From: Acidobacteriota bacterium
Lineage (GTDB): Bacteria; Acidobacteriota; Terriglobia; Acidiferrales; UBA7541
Direction of reading: 5' to 3'
NCBI GenBank assembly: GCA_003154775.1
Contig: PMES01000028.1
Location: 1-42,331 of the forward strand
Length of the DNA stretch: 42,331 bases
The translations under genes and the position numbers were made by a program. The notes beneath the pieces were generated by a model. The model was not told the DNA's origin. It did not search any database and saw only the letters and a program-made list of their open reading frames with translations. Below, piece after piece: positions 1-7,105 of this stretch. The stretch's first letter is position 1; every line of letters starts with the position of its first letter.

Positions 1-296
1 TTATTTATGGAAACGCTCTAGCAGCCTGCCCACAACGCACCATAGAGCCGGCCTTTCTCTTTCCCGCGCCTCCGCGCTATCTTTCCTCTTACTCCGCCAA
101 CTTCCATTCTTGCTCCGAAATCTCCGTTCCCTCTGCGGCCCCTCTGTTACCTCTGTGTTAAGCCTTTCTCTTCTGCGCGCCTCCTTACCCCGAGCCGTTT
201 GCGTGAGGGGTGCGTTACCTTTCCTCTTTCTTTCCTCTTTCCTTCCTTCGTTCCTTCCTTCTACTTTCCCCGCCAGGCCACCAATCTGCCTTTTGC

Positions 297-324
297 TTTC
301 AACTTTCAACTTTCAACTTTTAAC
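297..324 (+). repeat. Four-unit 7-bp tandem repeat (TTTCAAC)
   Basis: Three perfect TTTCAAC units at 297-317 are followed by a TTTTAAC variant at 318-324. The last unit supplies most of a possible -35 element (TTAACT, 320-325), so a change in copy number would alter what lies directly upstream of the promoter. Confidence 0.8.
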
Positions 325-348
325 TCCCCCCGCCCCCCGCGCTATACT
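320..348 (+). promoter_or_regulatory. Putative sigma70 promoter of the LytTR regulator
   Basis: TTAACT (320-325) and TATACT (343-348) are separated by exactly 17 bp, giving 4/6 and 5/6 matches to the sigma70 consensus. The predicted transcription start is about 355, only some 5 nt before the ATG at 360. No Shine-Dalgarno sequence precedes that ATG, so the transcript may be nearly leaderless. Confidence 0.45.
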
Positions 349-359
349 CCTCTTGATCC

Positions 360-1139
360 ATGCCCATCAACACCATCATCGTCGACGACGAAAAGCCTGC
401 CCGCGAAGAGCTAGCCTTCCTCCTCAAAGCCTTCCCCGAAATTAATCTCCTCGCCCAAGGCAAAAACGGCCTCGAAGCCGTCAATCTCATCAAAGAGCAT
501 TCCCCCGATCTCCTCTTCCTCGACGTCCAGATGCCCGGCCTCGATGGCTTCGGCGTCCTCAAAAAGTTAGTCGAGCGCAAACTCAAAGTCCCTCACGTCG
601 TTTTCGCCACCGCCTTCGACCAGTACGCCGTGCAAGCCTTCGACGTCAACGCCGTGGACTACATCCTCAAGCCCTTCGACAAAGCCCGCATCGCCAAAGC
701 CGTCCAAAAAGCCAAAAAGGAAATCGATGCTCACACCAGCCCCACCGAGCGCCTCGAAAAACTCGTCGCCCAGCTAGCCACCCCCAAGCCCGCCGCCAAG
801 CCTCCCTCCAAAATCCTCATCAAATCTCAGCAGCGCATGCTCCTCGTGGATTCCAATGACCTCATCTTCGCCTCCATCGAAGGCGGCCTCATCTCCGTCG
901 TCGCCCGCGAAGTCGAAGGCTCCTCCCAATACCGCACCCTCGAAGAACTCCACGCCACTCTCGACGCCGACTCCTTCTGGCGTCCCCACCGCTCCTACCT
1001 GGTGAATGTCCATCACATCAAGGAAGTCGTCCCCTGGTTCAAATCCAGCTTCATGATCAAAATGAACGACAAAAAACAATCCGAAATCCCCGTCTCTCGC
1101 CAGCAAACCAAACGCCTCCGCGAACTCTTCAAACTCTAA
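360..1139 (+). CDS. LytTR-family response regulator
   Basis: A 259-residue two-component response regulator. Residues 1-120 are a receiver domain with the acidic pair D9/D10, phospho-acceptor D55 in LFLDVQMPG and the conserved Lys in the ILKPFDKAR segment (about 103). Residues about 150-259 form a LytTR DNA-binding domain (FWRPHRSYLVNVHHI and a PVSRQQTKRLRELF end are typical). A Pro/Ala-rich linker joins them. This LytR/AlgR-type architecture normally binds paired direct repeats upstream of target promoters. No sensor kinase lies beside it, so its signal is unknown. Codons are extremely C-ending, with leucine nearly always CTC. The ATG at 360 fits the family start although no Shine-Dalgarno is visible. 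Confidence 0.95.
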   Translation: MPINTIIVDDEKPAREELAFLLKAFPEINLLAQGKNGLEAVNLIKEHSPDLLFLDVQMPGLDGFGVLKKLVERKLKVPHVVFATAFDQYAVQAFDVNAVDYILKPFDKARIAKAVQKAKKEIDAHTSPTERLEKLVAQLATPKPAAKPPSKILIKSQQRMLLVDSNDLIFASIEGGLISVVAREVEGSSQYRTLEELHATLDADSFWRPHRSYLVNVHHIKEVVPWFKSSFMIKMNDKKQSEIPVSRQQTKRLRELFKL

Positions 1140-1154
1140 GAAAGGGGAACTGCC

Positions 1155-1376
1155 ATGGAGTCCACAAATCAACCCACTCCTAGTCGAAGGCTGCTTATCA
1201 ACGTTTTGACCTTCGTCTGGCTCTTCTCCACATGGATCGCTTTTGACGCTCTGACCACTCTTTATCACGCGCATTTGCCAGTTCGCCATCTGCTCATAAG
1301 TGCGCTGGAATTTGCAGTTGTGTTCACTCTCCTTTTCATCTTCGTGGATTGGTTCCGGGAGTGGCGCAAGCGATAG
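1155..1376 (+). CDS. Small two-helix membrane protein
   Basis: A 73-residue protein of unknown function. Two hydrophobic stretches (about 14-34 and 47-65) suggest two transmembrane helices, followed by a basic end (WFREWRKR). An AAGGGGAA Shine-Dalgarno lies 6-7 nt before the ATG, and the gene begins 15 nt after the response-regulator stop, so co-transcription is likely. Its codons are more mixed than those of its neighbours. I do not recognise the family; a membrane partner of the regulator is possible but speculative. Confidence 0.7.
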   Translation: MESTNQPTPSRRLLINVLTFVWLFSTWIAFDALTTLYHAHLPVRHLLISALEFAVVFTLLFIFVDWFREWRKR

Positions 1377-1378
1377 CC

Positions 1379-1446
1379 GGGTGCCCCGCTCTTGTGTTCT
1401 CCCCATCACGCCACTCATCGCGCGTACTTGAGGGTGGGCTCTTACG
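1379..1446. repeat. Interspersed hairpin repeat, GGGTGCCCC family (copy 1)
   Basis: Begins CGGGTGCCCC and ends GAGGGTGGGCTCTTACG. The same outer blocks recur at 3016-3066 and 42155-42190 with different interiors. The outer arms can pair (GCCC with GGGC). Non-coding intergenic position. Confidence 0.6.
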
Positions 1447-1652
1447 TTCCAACGCCACCACTCCTCTTCTCTTCACTCTTGCTTTTCTCTTCTCTGCGAA
1501 CTCTGTGGCCTCCGTGAACTCTGCGTATGCATTTTCTTGCCTCCTGATCGCTGATCGCCGGTCGCTGTTCGCCACTCCCCCGCCTCCCGATATCTGATCT
1601 CTGATATCTGATAACCCTCCCCGCCATGCTAAACTTCACCCTCGCCACCCCC

Positions 1653-2969
1653 ATGGACTTCTCCCTCTCCGATCACCAACTCCTCATCCGCGACACCGTT
1701 CGCGAGTTCATGCACACCGAAGTCCGCCCACACGTCAAAGACTGGGAGCGCACCGATCACTTTCCCCTCGACGCCATCAAAAAACTCGGCGCCCTGGGTT
1801 GCTGCGGCATGCTCACGCCTGAATCCTGGGGCGGCCCCGGCCTGGACACCATCTCCTATGTCCTCATGATCGAAGAGGTCGCCCGCGTCCACGTAGCCAT
1901 GTCCACCGCGCTTTCCGTCACCAATTCCGCCGTCCAGCTCCCCCTCCTCGCCTTCGCCACCGAAGCCCAAAAATCCCGCTACCTCAAGCCCCTAGCCGCC
2001 GGCGAATTCCTAGGCGCCTTCTGCCTAACCGAACCGCAAGCCGGTTCCGCCGCCGCCGCCATCCAGTGTCGCGCTGAACTCCAATCCTCCACTTCCTCAC
2101 CCTCCTCCCCCTCCTATCTTCTTTCTGGCACCAAAACCTGGGTCACCAACGGTTCCCACGCCGGCCTCTACATCATCTTCGCCAAAACGCAGCCGGAACT
2201 CGCCGGGAAGGGAATCACCGCCTTCCTGGTCGAACCCACTTTTCCCGGCTTCACCATCGGCCGCCACGAAGACAAAATGGGCCAGCGCTCCTCTCCCTCC
2301 GTCGAAATTATTCTGAATGATTGCGTAGTCCCCGCCGCCAATCGCCTCGGTGAAGAAGGCCAGGGCCTCAAAATCGCTCTCTCCGCTCTCGATGGCGGAC
2401 GCATCGGCATCGCCGCGCAAGCTGTAGGCCTGGCCCAGGGCGCCCTCGAAGAATCCGTCAAATTCGCTCGCGCCCGCAAAGCCTTCGGCAAATCCATCTC
2501 CGAATTCCAAGCCATCCAATTCATGCTCGCCGACATGCACACCGAAATCGAAGCCGCCCGCGCCCTCCTCTACCACGCCGCCTTCCTAAAAGACCGCACC
2601 TCTCCCACGTCGTCTGTTTCACCGCCCACGGTAGCGCCGGCTTCCAGCCGGCACGGCACTCAACCTGATGCCTCTGCACTCGACCGTCATCCCGAGCCCG
2701 CTGCGGGCGAGGGATCCCTCTTCTCTTCCACGAGTCACGAGTCACGACTCACGAGTCACTCTTCTTCCGCCTCCTCCCGCGCCAAACTCTACGCCAGCGA
2801 AATGGTCAATCGCGTCGTCTACAAAGCCGTGCAAATCCACGGCAGCCTGGGCTACTCCCGCGAATCCGAAGTCGAGCGCATGTACCGCGATGCCCGCGTC
2901 ATCTCGATCTACGAGGGCACCAGCGAAATCCAGCGCACCATCATCGCCCGCGATCTCCTCTCCCGGTGA
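1653..2969 (+). CDS. Acyl-CoA dehydrogenase with in-frame repeat insertion
   Basis: FAD-dependent acyl-CoA dehydrogenase catalysing alpha,beta-dehydrogenation of an acyl-CoA. Family blocks are clear: MDFSLSDHQ start, AFCLTEPQAGS, GTKTWVTNGSHAGLY, FGKSISEFQAIQF, QIHGSLGYSRE and the C-terminal IYEGTSEIQRTIIARDLL, whose Glu is the usual catalytic base. I chose the ATG at 1653 because family members begin at that point; the in-frame ATG at 1626 would add nine residues and neither start has a good Shine-Dalgarno. The family is about 380 residues, whereas this protein has 438. The excess is a Ser/Thr/Pro-rich stretch encoded by about 2597-2780, between LLYHAAFLKDR and AKLYASEMVNR, made of intergenic repeat sequence. 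The frame stays open through it. Confidence 0.93.
   Translation: MDFSLSDHQLLIRDTVREFMHTEVRPHVKDWERTDHFPLDAIKKLGALGCCGMLTPESWGGPGLDTISYVLMIEEVARVHVAMSTALSVTNSAVQLPLLAFATEAQKSRYLKPLAAGEFLGAFCLTEPQAGSAAAAIQCRAELQSSTSSPSSPSYLLSGTKTWVTNGSHAGLYIIFAKTQPELAGKGITAFLVEPTFPGFTIGRHEDKMGQRSSPSVEIILNDCVVPAANRLGEEGQGLKIALSALDGGRIGIAAQAVGLAQGALEESVKFARARKAFGKSISEFQAIQFMLADMHTEIEAARALLYHAAFLKDRTSPTSSVSPPTVAPASSRHGTQPDASALDRHPEPAAGEGSLFSSTSHESRLTSHSSSASSRAKLYASEMVNRVVYKAVQIHGSLGYSRESEVERMYRDARVISIYEGTSEIQRTIIARDLLSR
2597..2780. repeat. Repeat cluster inserted inside acyl-CoA dehydrogenase gene
   Basis: This stretch interrupts the conserved protein between two alpha-helices. It contains a perfect hairpin GCCGGC-TTCCA-GCCGGC (2636-2652), a block resembling the CGGAATGACA family in opposite orientation (about 2688-2722, CGTCATCCCGAGC through GAGGGATCCC) and a run of GAGTCAC-type direct repeats (2727-2760). 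All resemble intergenic elements rather than coding sequence, yet no stop codon is introduced in the gene's frame. Confidence 0.75.
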
Positions 2970-3015
2970 CTTCTCCTCTCTTGGGTTTTTCTCGTTACGT
3001 CTCTTGCCGCATGAA

Positions 3016-3066
3016 CTTGAGGGTGCCCCATCCTTCGCGTTTTGTGCGAAGGGTGGGCTCTTACGA
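3016..3066. repeat. Interspersed hairpin repeat, GGGTGCCCC family (copy 2)
   Basis: Between the acyl-CoA dehydrogenase gene and trpS. GGGTGCCCC, then CATCCTTCGC, a short loop, GCGAAGGGTGGGC and TCTTACG. The two arms pair almost completely, giving a stem of about 13 bp. It is followed by an AACTCTGCGG...GAACTCTGTG stretch (3116-3164) that also occurs after copy 1. Confidence 0.65.
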
Positions 3067-3255
3067 TCAAACGTCACAAACCCTCTTCTCTGCGCGCTTG
3101 CTTTTCTCTTCTCTGCGAACTCTGCGGCCGGCGTTTACCCCGACCCTGTCGGGGTGAACTCTGTGTAAGCCTTTTTCTTTTTCTCGGCCCTGCTCTCCGA
3201 TCCCTGATATCTGCTATCCTTTTCTATTCATCATCACTCAACCAAGGACTACCAC

Positions 3256-4560
3256 TTGTCCACATCTCCCAAATCCAAACGAGTCCTCTCCGGCATGCGC
3301 CCCACCGGCCGTCTCCACATCGGCCACTATTTCGGCGCCCTACAAAACTGGGTCCGCCTGCAAAACGATCCTTCCTACGACTGCTTCTACTTCGTCGCCG
3401 ATTGGCACGCCCTAACCAGCGATTACGCGGACACCTCCGCCATCGCCGAAAACACCCTGCAAATCACCATCGATTTCCTAGCCTCCGGCCTCGACCCGCA
3501 AAAATCCGTAATCTTCCTCCAATCCCAAGTCCCCGAACACGCCGAACTCCATCTCCTCCTCTCCATGGTTACCCCTCTCGGCTGGCTCGAACGCATCCCC
3601 ACCTACAAAGAAGCCCTCGACAACATCAAAAACAAGGATCTCCACACTTACGGCTTCCTCGGCTACCCCACTCTGCAAACCGCCGACATCGTCATCTACA
3701 GCAAAATAGACGACGAAGGTAAACTTCTACCGCTGTACGTTCCTGTAGGCGAAGATCAAGTCTCCCACGTCGAGTTCTCGCGCGAACTCGTCCGCAAATT
3801 CAATTTCCATTACGCAGGGATTCGAGTGTTTCCATCGATCATGAACACCGAGAATCAAAAGTTCCTCGGCCATGTTTGCCTAGCCCTCGCAAACGAAGGC
3901 TATCCCACCGGGAGTTACATCGAACTGGGCGGCCACGAGGATACAGAGGTCCCCGATTCTATCGCTCGCTTTGCGCAACAATTAGCCAGTGCGATTGGCC
4001 TTCAGAATTTCCTCGATCGGATGGAGTCAGCGGCTCGATTCTTTTCCGTCTCTACCGTGCTTGAAGAACCCCAAGTCCTTCTCACCCCCACCCCCCGCAT
4101 CCCCGGCCTCGATGGCCGCAAAATGTCCAAATCCTACGGCAACGCCATCACCCTCTCCGAATCCGATGCCGACATCCGCTCCAAAAGCAAAGTCATGGTC
4201 ACAGACCCCGCCCGCAAGCGCCGCACCGACCCCGGCAATCCCGACATCTGCCCCGTCTACGATTGGCACAAACTCTTCTCCACTCCCGAACGCGATCCCG
4301 GCCGCCTCGACTGGGTCCAATCCGGCTGCCGCTCCGCCGCCATCGGCTGCATCGATTGCAAAGCCGCCATGGCCGCAAATCTAATCAACTGGATCGCCCC
4401 AGTCCGCGAACGCCGCGTAAAATGGGAAAACGATCAAAAAGGTGTCCGAGAAATTCTCGACGAAGGCTCCGCGAAAGCCCAAGAGTCCGCGAAGCGGACA
4501 ATGTACCGAGTCCGCGAATCCGTCCTAGGCTGGCAAGCCAAACGCCGCAACCTCCTGTAG
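3256..4560 (+). CDS. trpS: Tryptophanyl-tRNA synthetase with internal insertion
   Basis: Class I aminoacyl-tRNA synthetase charging tRNA-Trp. The HIGH signature is at residues 21-24 (GRLHIGHYFGAL), KMSKS at 289-293 (GLDGRKMSKSYGNA), and VPVGEDQ.SHVEFSRELV precedes the second half, as expected. The start codon is TTG, chosen because the protein begins just before the conserved RVLSGMRPTGRLHIGH block. Length is 434 residues against the usual 330-370. The excess lies at about residues 187-268, between RKFNFHY and LEEPQVLLTP, where relatives have only a short loop; codon use there is less C-biased than in the flanks. The frame is intact, so the enzyme may be functional with an extra domain-sized loop. 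Confidence 0.93.
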   Translation: MSTSPKSKRVLSGMRPTGRLHIGHYFGALQNWVRLQNDPSYDCFYFVADWHALTSDYADTSAIAENTLQITIDFLASGLDPQKSVIFLQSQVPEHAELHLLLSMVTPLGWLERIPTYKEALDNIKNKDLHTYGFLGYPTLQTADIVIYSKIDDEGKLLPLYVPVGEDQVSHVEFSRELVRKFNFHYAGIRVFPSIMNTENQKFLGHVCLALANEGYPTGSYIELGGHEDTEVPDSIARFAQQLASAIGLQNFLDRMESAARFFSVSTVLEEPQVLLTPTPRIPGLDGRKMSKSYGNAITLSESDADIRSKSKVMVTDPARKRRTDPGNPDICPVYDWHKLFSTPERDPGRLDWVQSGCRSAAIGCIDCKAAMAANLINWIAPVRERRVKWENDQKGVREILDEGSAKAQESAKRTMYRVRESVLGWQAKRRNLL

Positions 4561-4632
4561 CCGGGAACGCCATTCTCCTGAATGGCGTTTTTGCCTCCTT
4601 CCCCCCGCCAATCGGGAGATTGGCGTTCCCGG
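4561..4632. repeat. Paired inverted REP elements (REPIN-like)
   Basis: Two hairpins in inverted orientation. The first has CGGGAACGCCATTC, loop TCCT, GAATGGCG; the second has CGCCAATC, loop GGGA, GATTGGCGTTCCCG. Read on opposite strands they are variants of one unit, GGGAACGCCAWTCTCC. The outermost 11 bp, CCGGGAACGCC (4561-4571) and GGCGTTCCCGG (4622-4632), also pair. It directly follows the trpS stop codon. Confidence 0.8.
4566..4592 (+). terminator. Intrinsic terminator of trpS
   Basis: A perfect 10-bp stem AACGCCATTC (4566-4575) / GAATGGCGTT (4580-4589) with a 4-nt loop ends in five T residues (4588-4592). It starts 5 nt after the trpS stop and is the first arm of the paired REP element, so the repeat appears to serve as terminator. 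Confidence 0.75.
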
Positions 4633-4648
4633 GCCAGACTAACTTTCA

Positions 4649-4693
4649 GCCGTGCAAGATTCCGCCGTGCAAGATTCTGCCGTGCAACCCCCG
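4649..4693 (+). promoter_or_regulatory. Three 15-bp direct repeats (GCCGTGCAA) upstream of promoter
   Basis: GCCGTGCAA starts at 4649, 4664 and 4679, an exact 15-bp period; the first two units continue GATTC. A good -10 hexamer TATACT lies at 4711-4716, so the array sits across and upstream of the -35 region of the following gene. Such spacing suits cooperative binding of a regulator. The core GTGCAA also clusters at 9148-9308. Confidence 0.6.
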
Positions 4694-4748
4694 CTGCCCT
4701 GCTAAAATCCTATACTGTAGCAGCAAGAGAAGTGTGTGGAGGATAGCC

Positions 4749-5672
4749 TTGAAGTTTTCCAATGTTATCAGGACGATGTGCCTGAAACCGTTTATTCTCC
4801 TGGGAGCCGCTGCCCTTTTCCTGGCGCTGCCGGTCGCCGCGCAAGATTTTCCGGGCCCGATGACCACGCCGCCCAAGGCCAAGTCCGCACCGGCCGGCCC
4901 ACCCAGTTCCGAACCCGCGCAGGAGCCCGGACCGCCCCAACGGCTGCATTCGCCGGGCGACAATCCCATCACCACTGACCCGCCTTCCCAACCCGTGGCG
5001 GAGATCATCAAGCGCTTCGCCGAACGCGAAACCGAATTCCGAATCGAGCGGGACAACTACACCTACACGCAAGCGTTCGCCATCCAGACGATTGACGATG
5101 ACGGGCGGCCGGACGGCGAATACCGCATGGTCAGCGACATCATTTTCACGCCGGACAGCAAGCGCTTTGAAAAGGTCAAGTTCGCGCCGCCGGACACGCT
5201 ACGGCGCATCTCGCTGAGCCAACAGGATCTGGACGACGTGCGCAACGTCCAGCCCTTCGTGCTGACCACGACGGAATTGCCCAAGTACAACGTGACCTAC
5301 GTGGGGCGGCAGCAGGTGGACGAGCTTTCGACGTACGTGTTTGACGTGGCGCCCAAAACGATTGAGAAGAACCAGCGCTATTTTCAGGGGCGCGTGTGGG
5401 TGGACGACAAGGACTTGCAGATCGTGATGACCGATGGGAAAGCGGTGCCGGACATCATCACCAAGAATAATGAAAACGTCTTCCCGCGCTTCCGCACCTA
5501 CCGGCAGAACATCGAGAAGGGCTACTGGTTTCCCGTGTTCACGCGCGCCGACGACTACCTGCATTTCCGCAGCGGCGATGTGCACATCCGCATGACCGTG
5601 AAGTACTCGAATTACAAGCGTTACGGCAGCACCGTGAAGATGGGCGAGGCCAAGGAAATCAAGAACCCGTAG
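4749..5672 (+). CDS. Secreted LolA-like outer-membrane lipoprotein-sorting family protein
   Basis: About 307 residues. I chose the TTG at 4749 because GGAGG (4738-4742) lies 6 nt upstream and it supplies the basic n-region (MKFSNVIR) of a signal peptide whose core is FILLGAAALFLALPVAAQ; an in-frame ATG at 4776 is the alternative. A Pro-rich linker (about 30-75) precedes a beta-rich region with the repeated strand pattern of the LolA/LolB fold (YVGRQQVDELSTYVFDV, RYFQGRVWVDDKDLQIVM, YWFPVFTRADDYL). Such proteins are common in Acidobacteria and are presumed periplasmic. Substrate unknown. It is the first plus-strand gene here with G-rich, CTG-preferring codons, unlike the three before it. Confidence 0.75.
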   Translation: MKFSNVIRTMCLKPFILLGAAALFLALPVAAQDFPGPMTTPPKAKSAPAGPPSSEPAQEPGPPQRLHSPGDNPITTDPPSQPVAEIIKRFAERETEFRIERDNYTYTQAFAIQTIDDDGRPDGEYRMVSDIIFTPDSKRFEKVKFAPPDTLRRISLSQQDLDDVRNVQPFVLTTTELPKYNVTYVGRQQVDELSTYVFDVAPKTIEKNQRYFQGRVWVDDKDLQIVMTDGKAVPDIITKNNENVFPRFRTYRQNIEKGYWFPVFTRADDYLHFRSGDVHIRMTVKYSNYKRYGSTVKMGEAKEIKNP

Positions 5673-5798
5673 CGGAGCGGAGCACCCCGTGAAAGAAGCG
5701 GGGTAAAAAGGTTACGGGGCCGGCAGAGTGGCTCCTGCTACGGAACCAAAGACCTCCGAAAAAGCGGATTCCTTGCGTAAAAAGTGCGCAATGCAGAA

Positions 5799-5870
5799 GA
5801 GAGATTTCTCGCCCCGACGAAGCGTACGGGGCGCATAACCCGCGCTTCGCGGACTCCGCTCGGAATGACA
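5799..5870. repeat. 72-bp interspersed repeat, CGGAATGACA family (copy A)
   Basis: Matches 6017-6088 at 70 of 72 positions. It begins GAGAGATT, contains the hairpin GCCCCG...CGGGGC, and ends CTCCGCTCGGAATGACA. Shorter relatives occur at 11838-11872, 12440-12521 and 16283-16342. Confidence 0.85.
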
Positions 5871-6016
5871 AGAGCGCTTAGGCCTTGCCGAGATGGGGTC
5901 GAGCGGTGCTCGACCCCTACAGGGGAAAAAGCGAGCCCCAGAAAAGGCAAACCCAAGAAAAAGCCTCAGGCCTGAAGGCCTGAGCTACAGGGGCAAGTGG
6001 GAGGCGGGGATTGGCG

Positions 6017-6088
6017 GAGAGATTCCTCGCCCCGACGAAGCGTACGGGGCGCATAACCCGCGCTCCGCGGACTCCGCTCGGAATGACA
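6017..6088. repeat. 72-bp interspersed repeat, CGGAATGACA family (copy B)
   Basis: Direct repeat of copy A, 218 bp downstream, with two substitutions (TTTCTCG to TTCCTCG, and CGCTTCGC to CGCTCCGC). Each copy follows different upstream sequence, which argues for two separate insertions or a duplication that has since diverged in its flanks. Confidence 0.85.
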
Positions 6089-6161
6089 AAACTATTTGGC
6101 GTTTGCCGGGATGAGAGCGATCCAGCGAAGCGGGATTGCACTCCTGCACGGACGGCCCGGA

Positions 6162-6941
6162 TCAGGAGGCGGCAGCATCCTTGCCGGGCTGGAAGTAGAC
6201 TTCGTCCTGGATGGCCTGCTTGGACCAGCCGGCGCGCAGCAGAATGCCGCGGCCACTCTCCACCATCCCCGGATGACCGCAAAGATAGGCCGAAGTGTCT
6301 TCCGGCGTAAGCCCCCAAAGGTGGACGTACTTGCGGATGAGATCGTCCACACGCCCCCGTTCGCCCTGCCAGCCGGGATCTTCCCAGGGGCGGCTGATGG
6401 CAGGCACGTACTTTAGCCAAGGCGCCTCAGCGGCGTACTTCTCCAGTTCATCGCGATAGCCAAACTCCCAAGAGCGGCTTGCTCCCTGAATGCAAAAGAG
6501 ACGGTGCTCACCGGGCATGGGAGTGCCGCCCTTCTTCCAATCCGCGCGAACGGTGCGAATGTAGCTGACGTAGGGCGCGACACCGGTGACGGTAGCCAGG
6601 AGGAGATGATTCTTGCGGCCGCTGAGGAGGTCCAGGGTGAAGCGCCCTTTGGCGAATCTGCGAAGAAAGAGAGGAGCGCCCTTGTCCATGGCATAGAGGA
6701 GCGGGGTAAGTTCGCCATTGGGGATGCGTTCGACGAAGAACTCCAGGACATTTTCGTAGGGCGAGGAGCAGAGCGAGTAGGCGCGCTCGATGCGCTCGCC
6801 CTCCACTTCGACGCCCAAGGTGGCGTACTGACCGGCGAGATAGGAAAACGGGCCGCCCGGGTCCACATGAAGCAGGAAGAGATCATCGGCGACGGCACGA
6901 CGGTCGAGGATTTTGGCGGGCAGGAATTTTTCCGATGTCAT
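6162..6941 (-). CDS. Ferredoxin-NADP(+) reductase-like flavoprotein
   Basis: A 259-residue FAD/NAD(P)-binding reductase. An N-terminal FAD barrel carries RAYSLCSSP (the RxYS FAD-binding motif, residues 53-56), and the C-terminal Rossmann half carries TGVAPYVSYIRT (about 119-130) and YLCGHPGMVE, typical of plant-type ferredoxin/flavodoxin reductases. It should move electrons between NADPH and ferredoxin or flavodoxin in the cytoplasm. I chose the ATG at 6941 because AGAGGT lies 8 nt upstream and the family starts there; an upstream in-frame ATG would add 13 basic residues. It is followed only by the repeat region. Confidence 0.9.
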   Translation of the reverse strand: MTSEKFLPAKILDRRAVADDLFLLHVDPGGPFSYLAGQYATLGVEVEGERIERAYSLCSSPYENVLEFFVERIPNGELTPLLYAMDKGAPLFLRRFAKGRFTLDLLSGRKNHLLLATVTGVAPYVSYIRTVRADWKKGGTPMPGEHRLFCIQGASRSWEFGYRDELEKYAAEAPWLKYVPAISRPWEDPGWQGERGRVDDLIRKYVHLWGLTPEDTSAYLCGHPGMVESGRGILLRAGWSKQAIQDEVYFQPGKDAAAS

Positions 6942-7105
6942 GAACACCGACCTCTTCTGTTTCGATGCGCGCCGCCCCACGATAGATATGCGCAGCGGAG
7001 ATGACGAGGAGCGACGAAAGGTTAGCAGTTAAACATGATGGGGAGCACCTGAGAAAAACTGGCGCTCCCCGAATATTGGGATCGCGCGAAAGTGCAACCG
7101 GTGGC

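Larger units (their letters stand above)
1..359. other. Gene-free pyrimidine-rich leader region
   Basis: I see no convincing gene here. The plus strand is strongly pyrimidine-rich; 215-270 is an almost unbroken C/T tract of CTTT, CCTT and TTCC words. Around 120-180 it carries words such as CTCTGCGG and CTCTGTG that recur at 1480-1530 and 3090-3170, so part of it is an interspersed intergenic repeat. It ends in a 7-bp tandem repeat and a promoter for the response regulator. Open frames on either strand have low-complexity, Arg/Pro/Ser-rich translations. Confidence 0.6.
5673..6161. other. Repeat-filled intergenic region between converging genes
   Basis: No gene is supported in these 489 bp. 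They hold two copies of a 72-bp repeat (5799-5870 and 6017-6088), a perfect palindrome GGGGTCGAGC-GGT-GCTCGACCCC (5895-5917) and another CTCAGGCC-TGAA-GGCCTGAG (5965-5984). The flanking genes converge on it, so the hairpins could also stop transcription from both sides. Confidence 0.75.

Noticed and set aside
1-309. A 102-codon minus-strand frame at the window start
   Set aside because: Arg/Glu/Lys-rich translation of the pyrimidine tract; no homology-like blocks.
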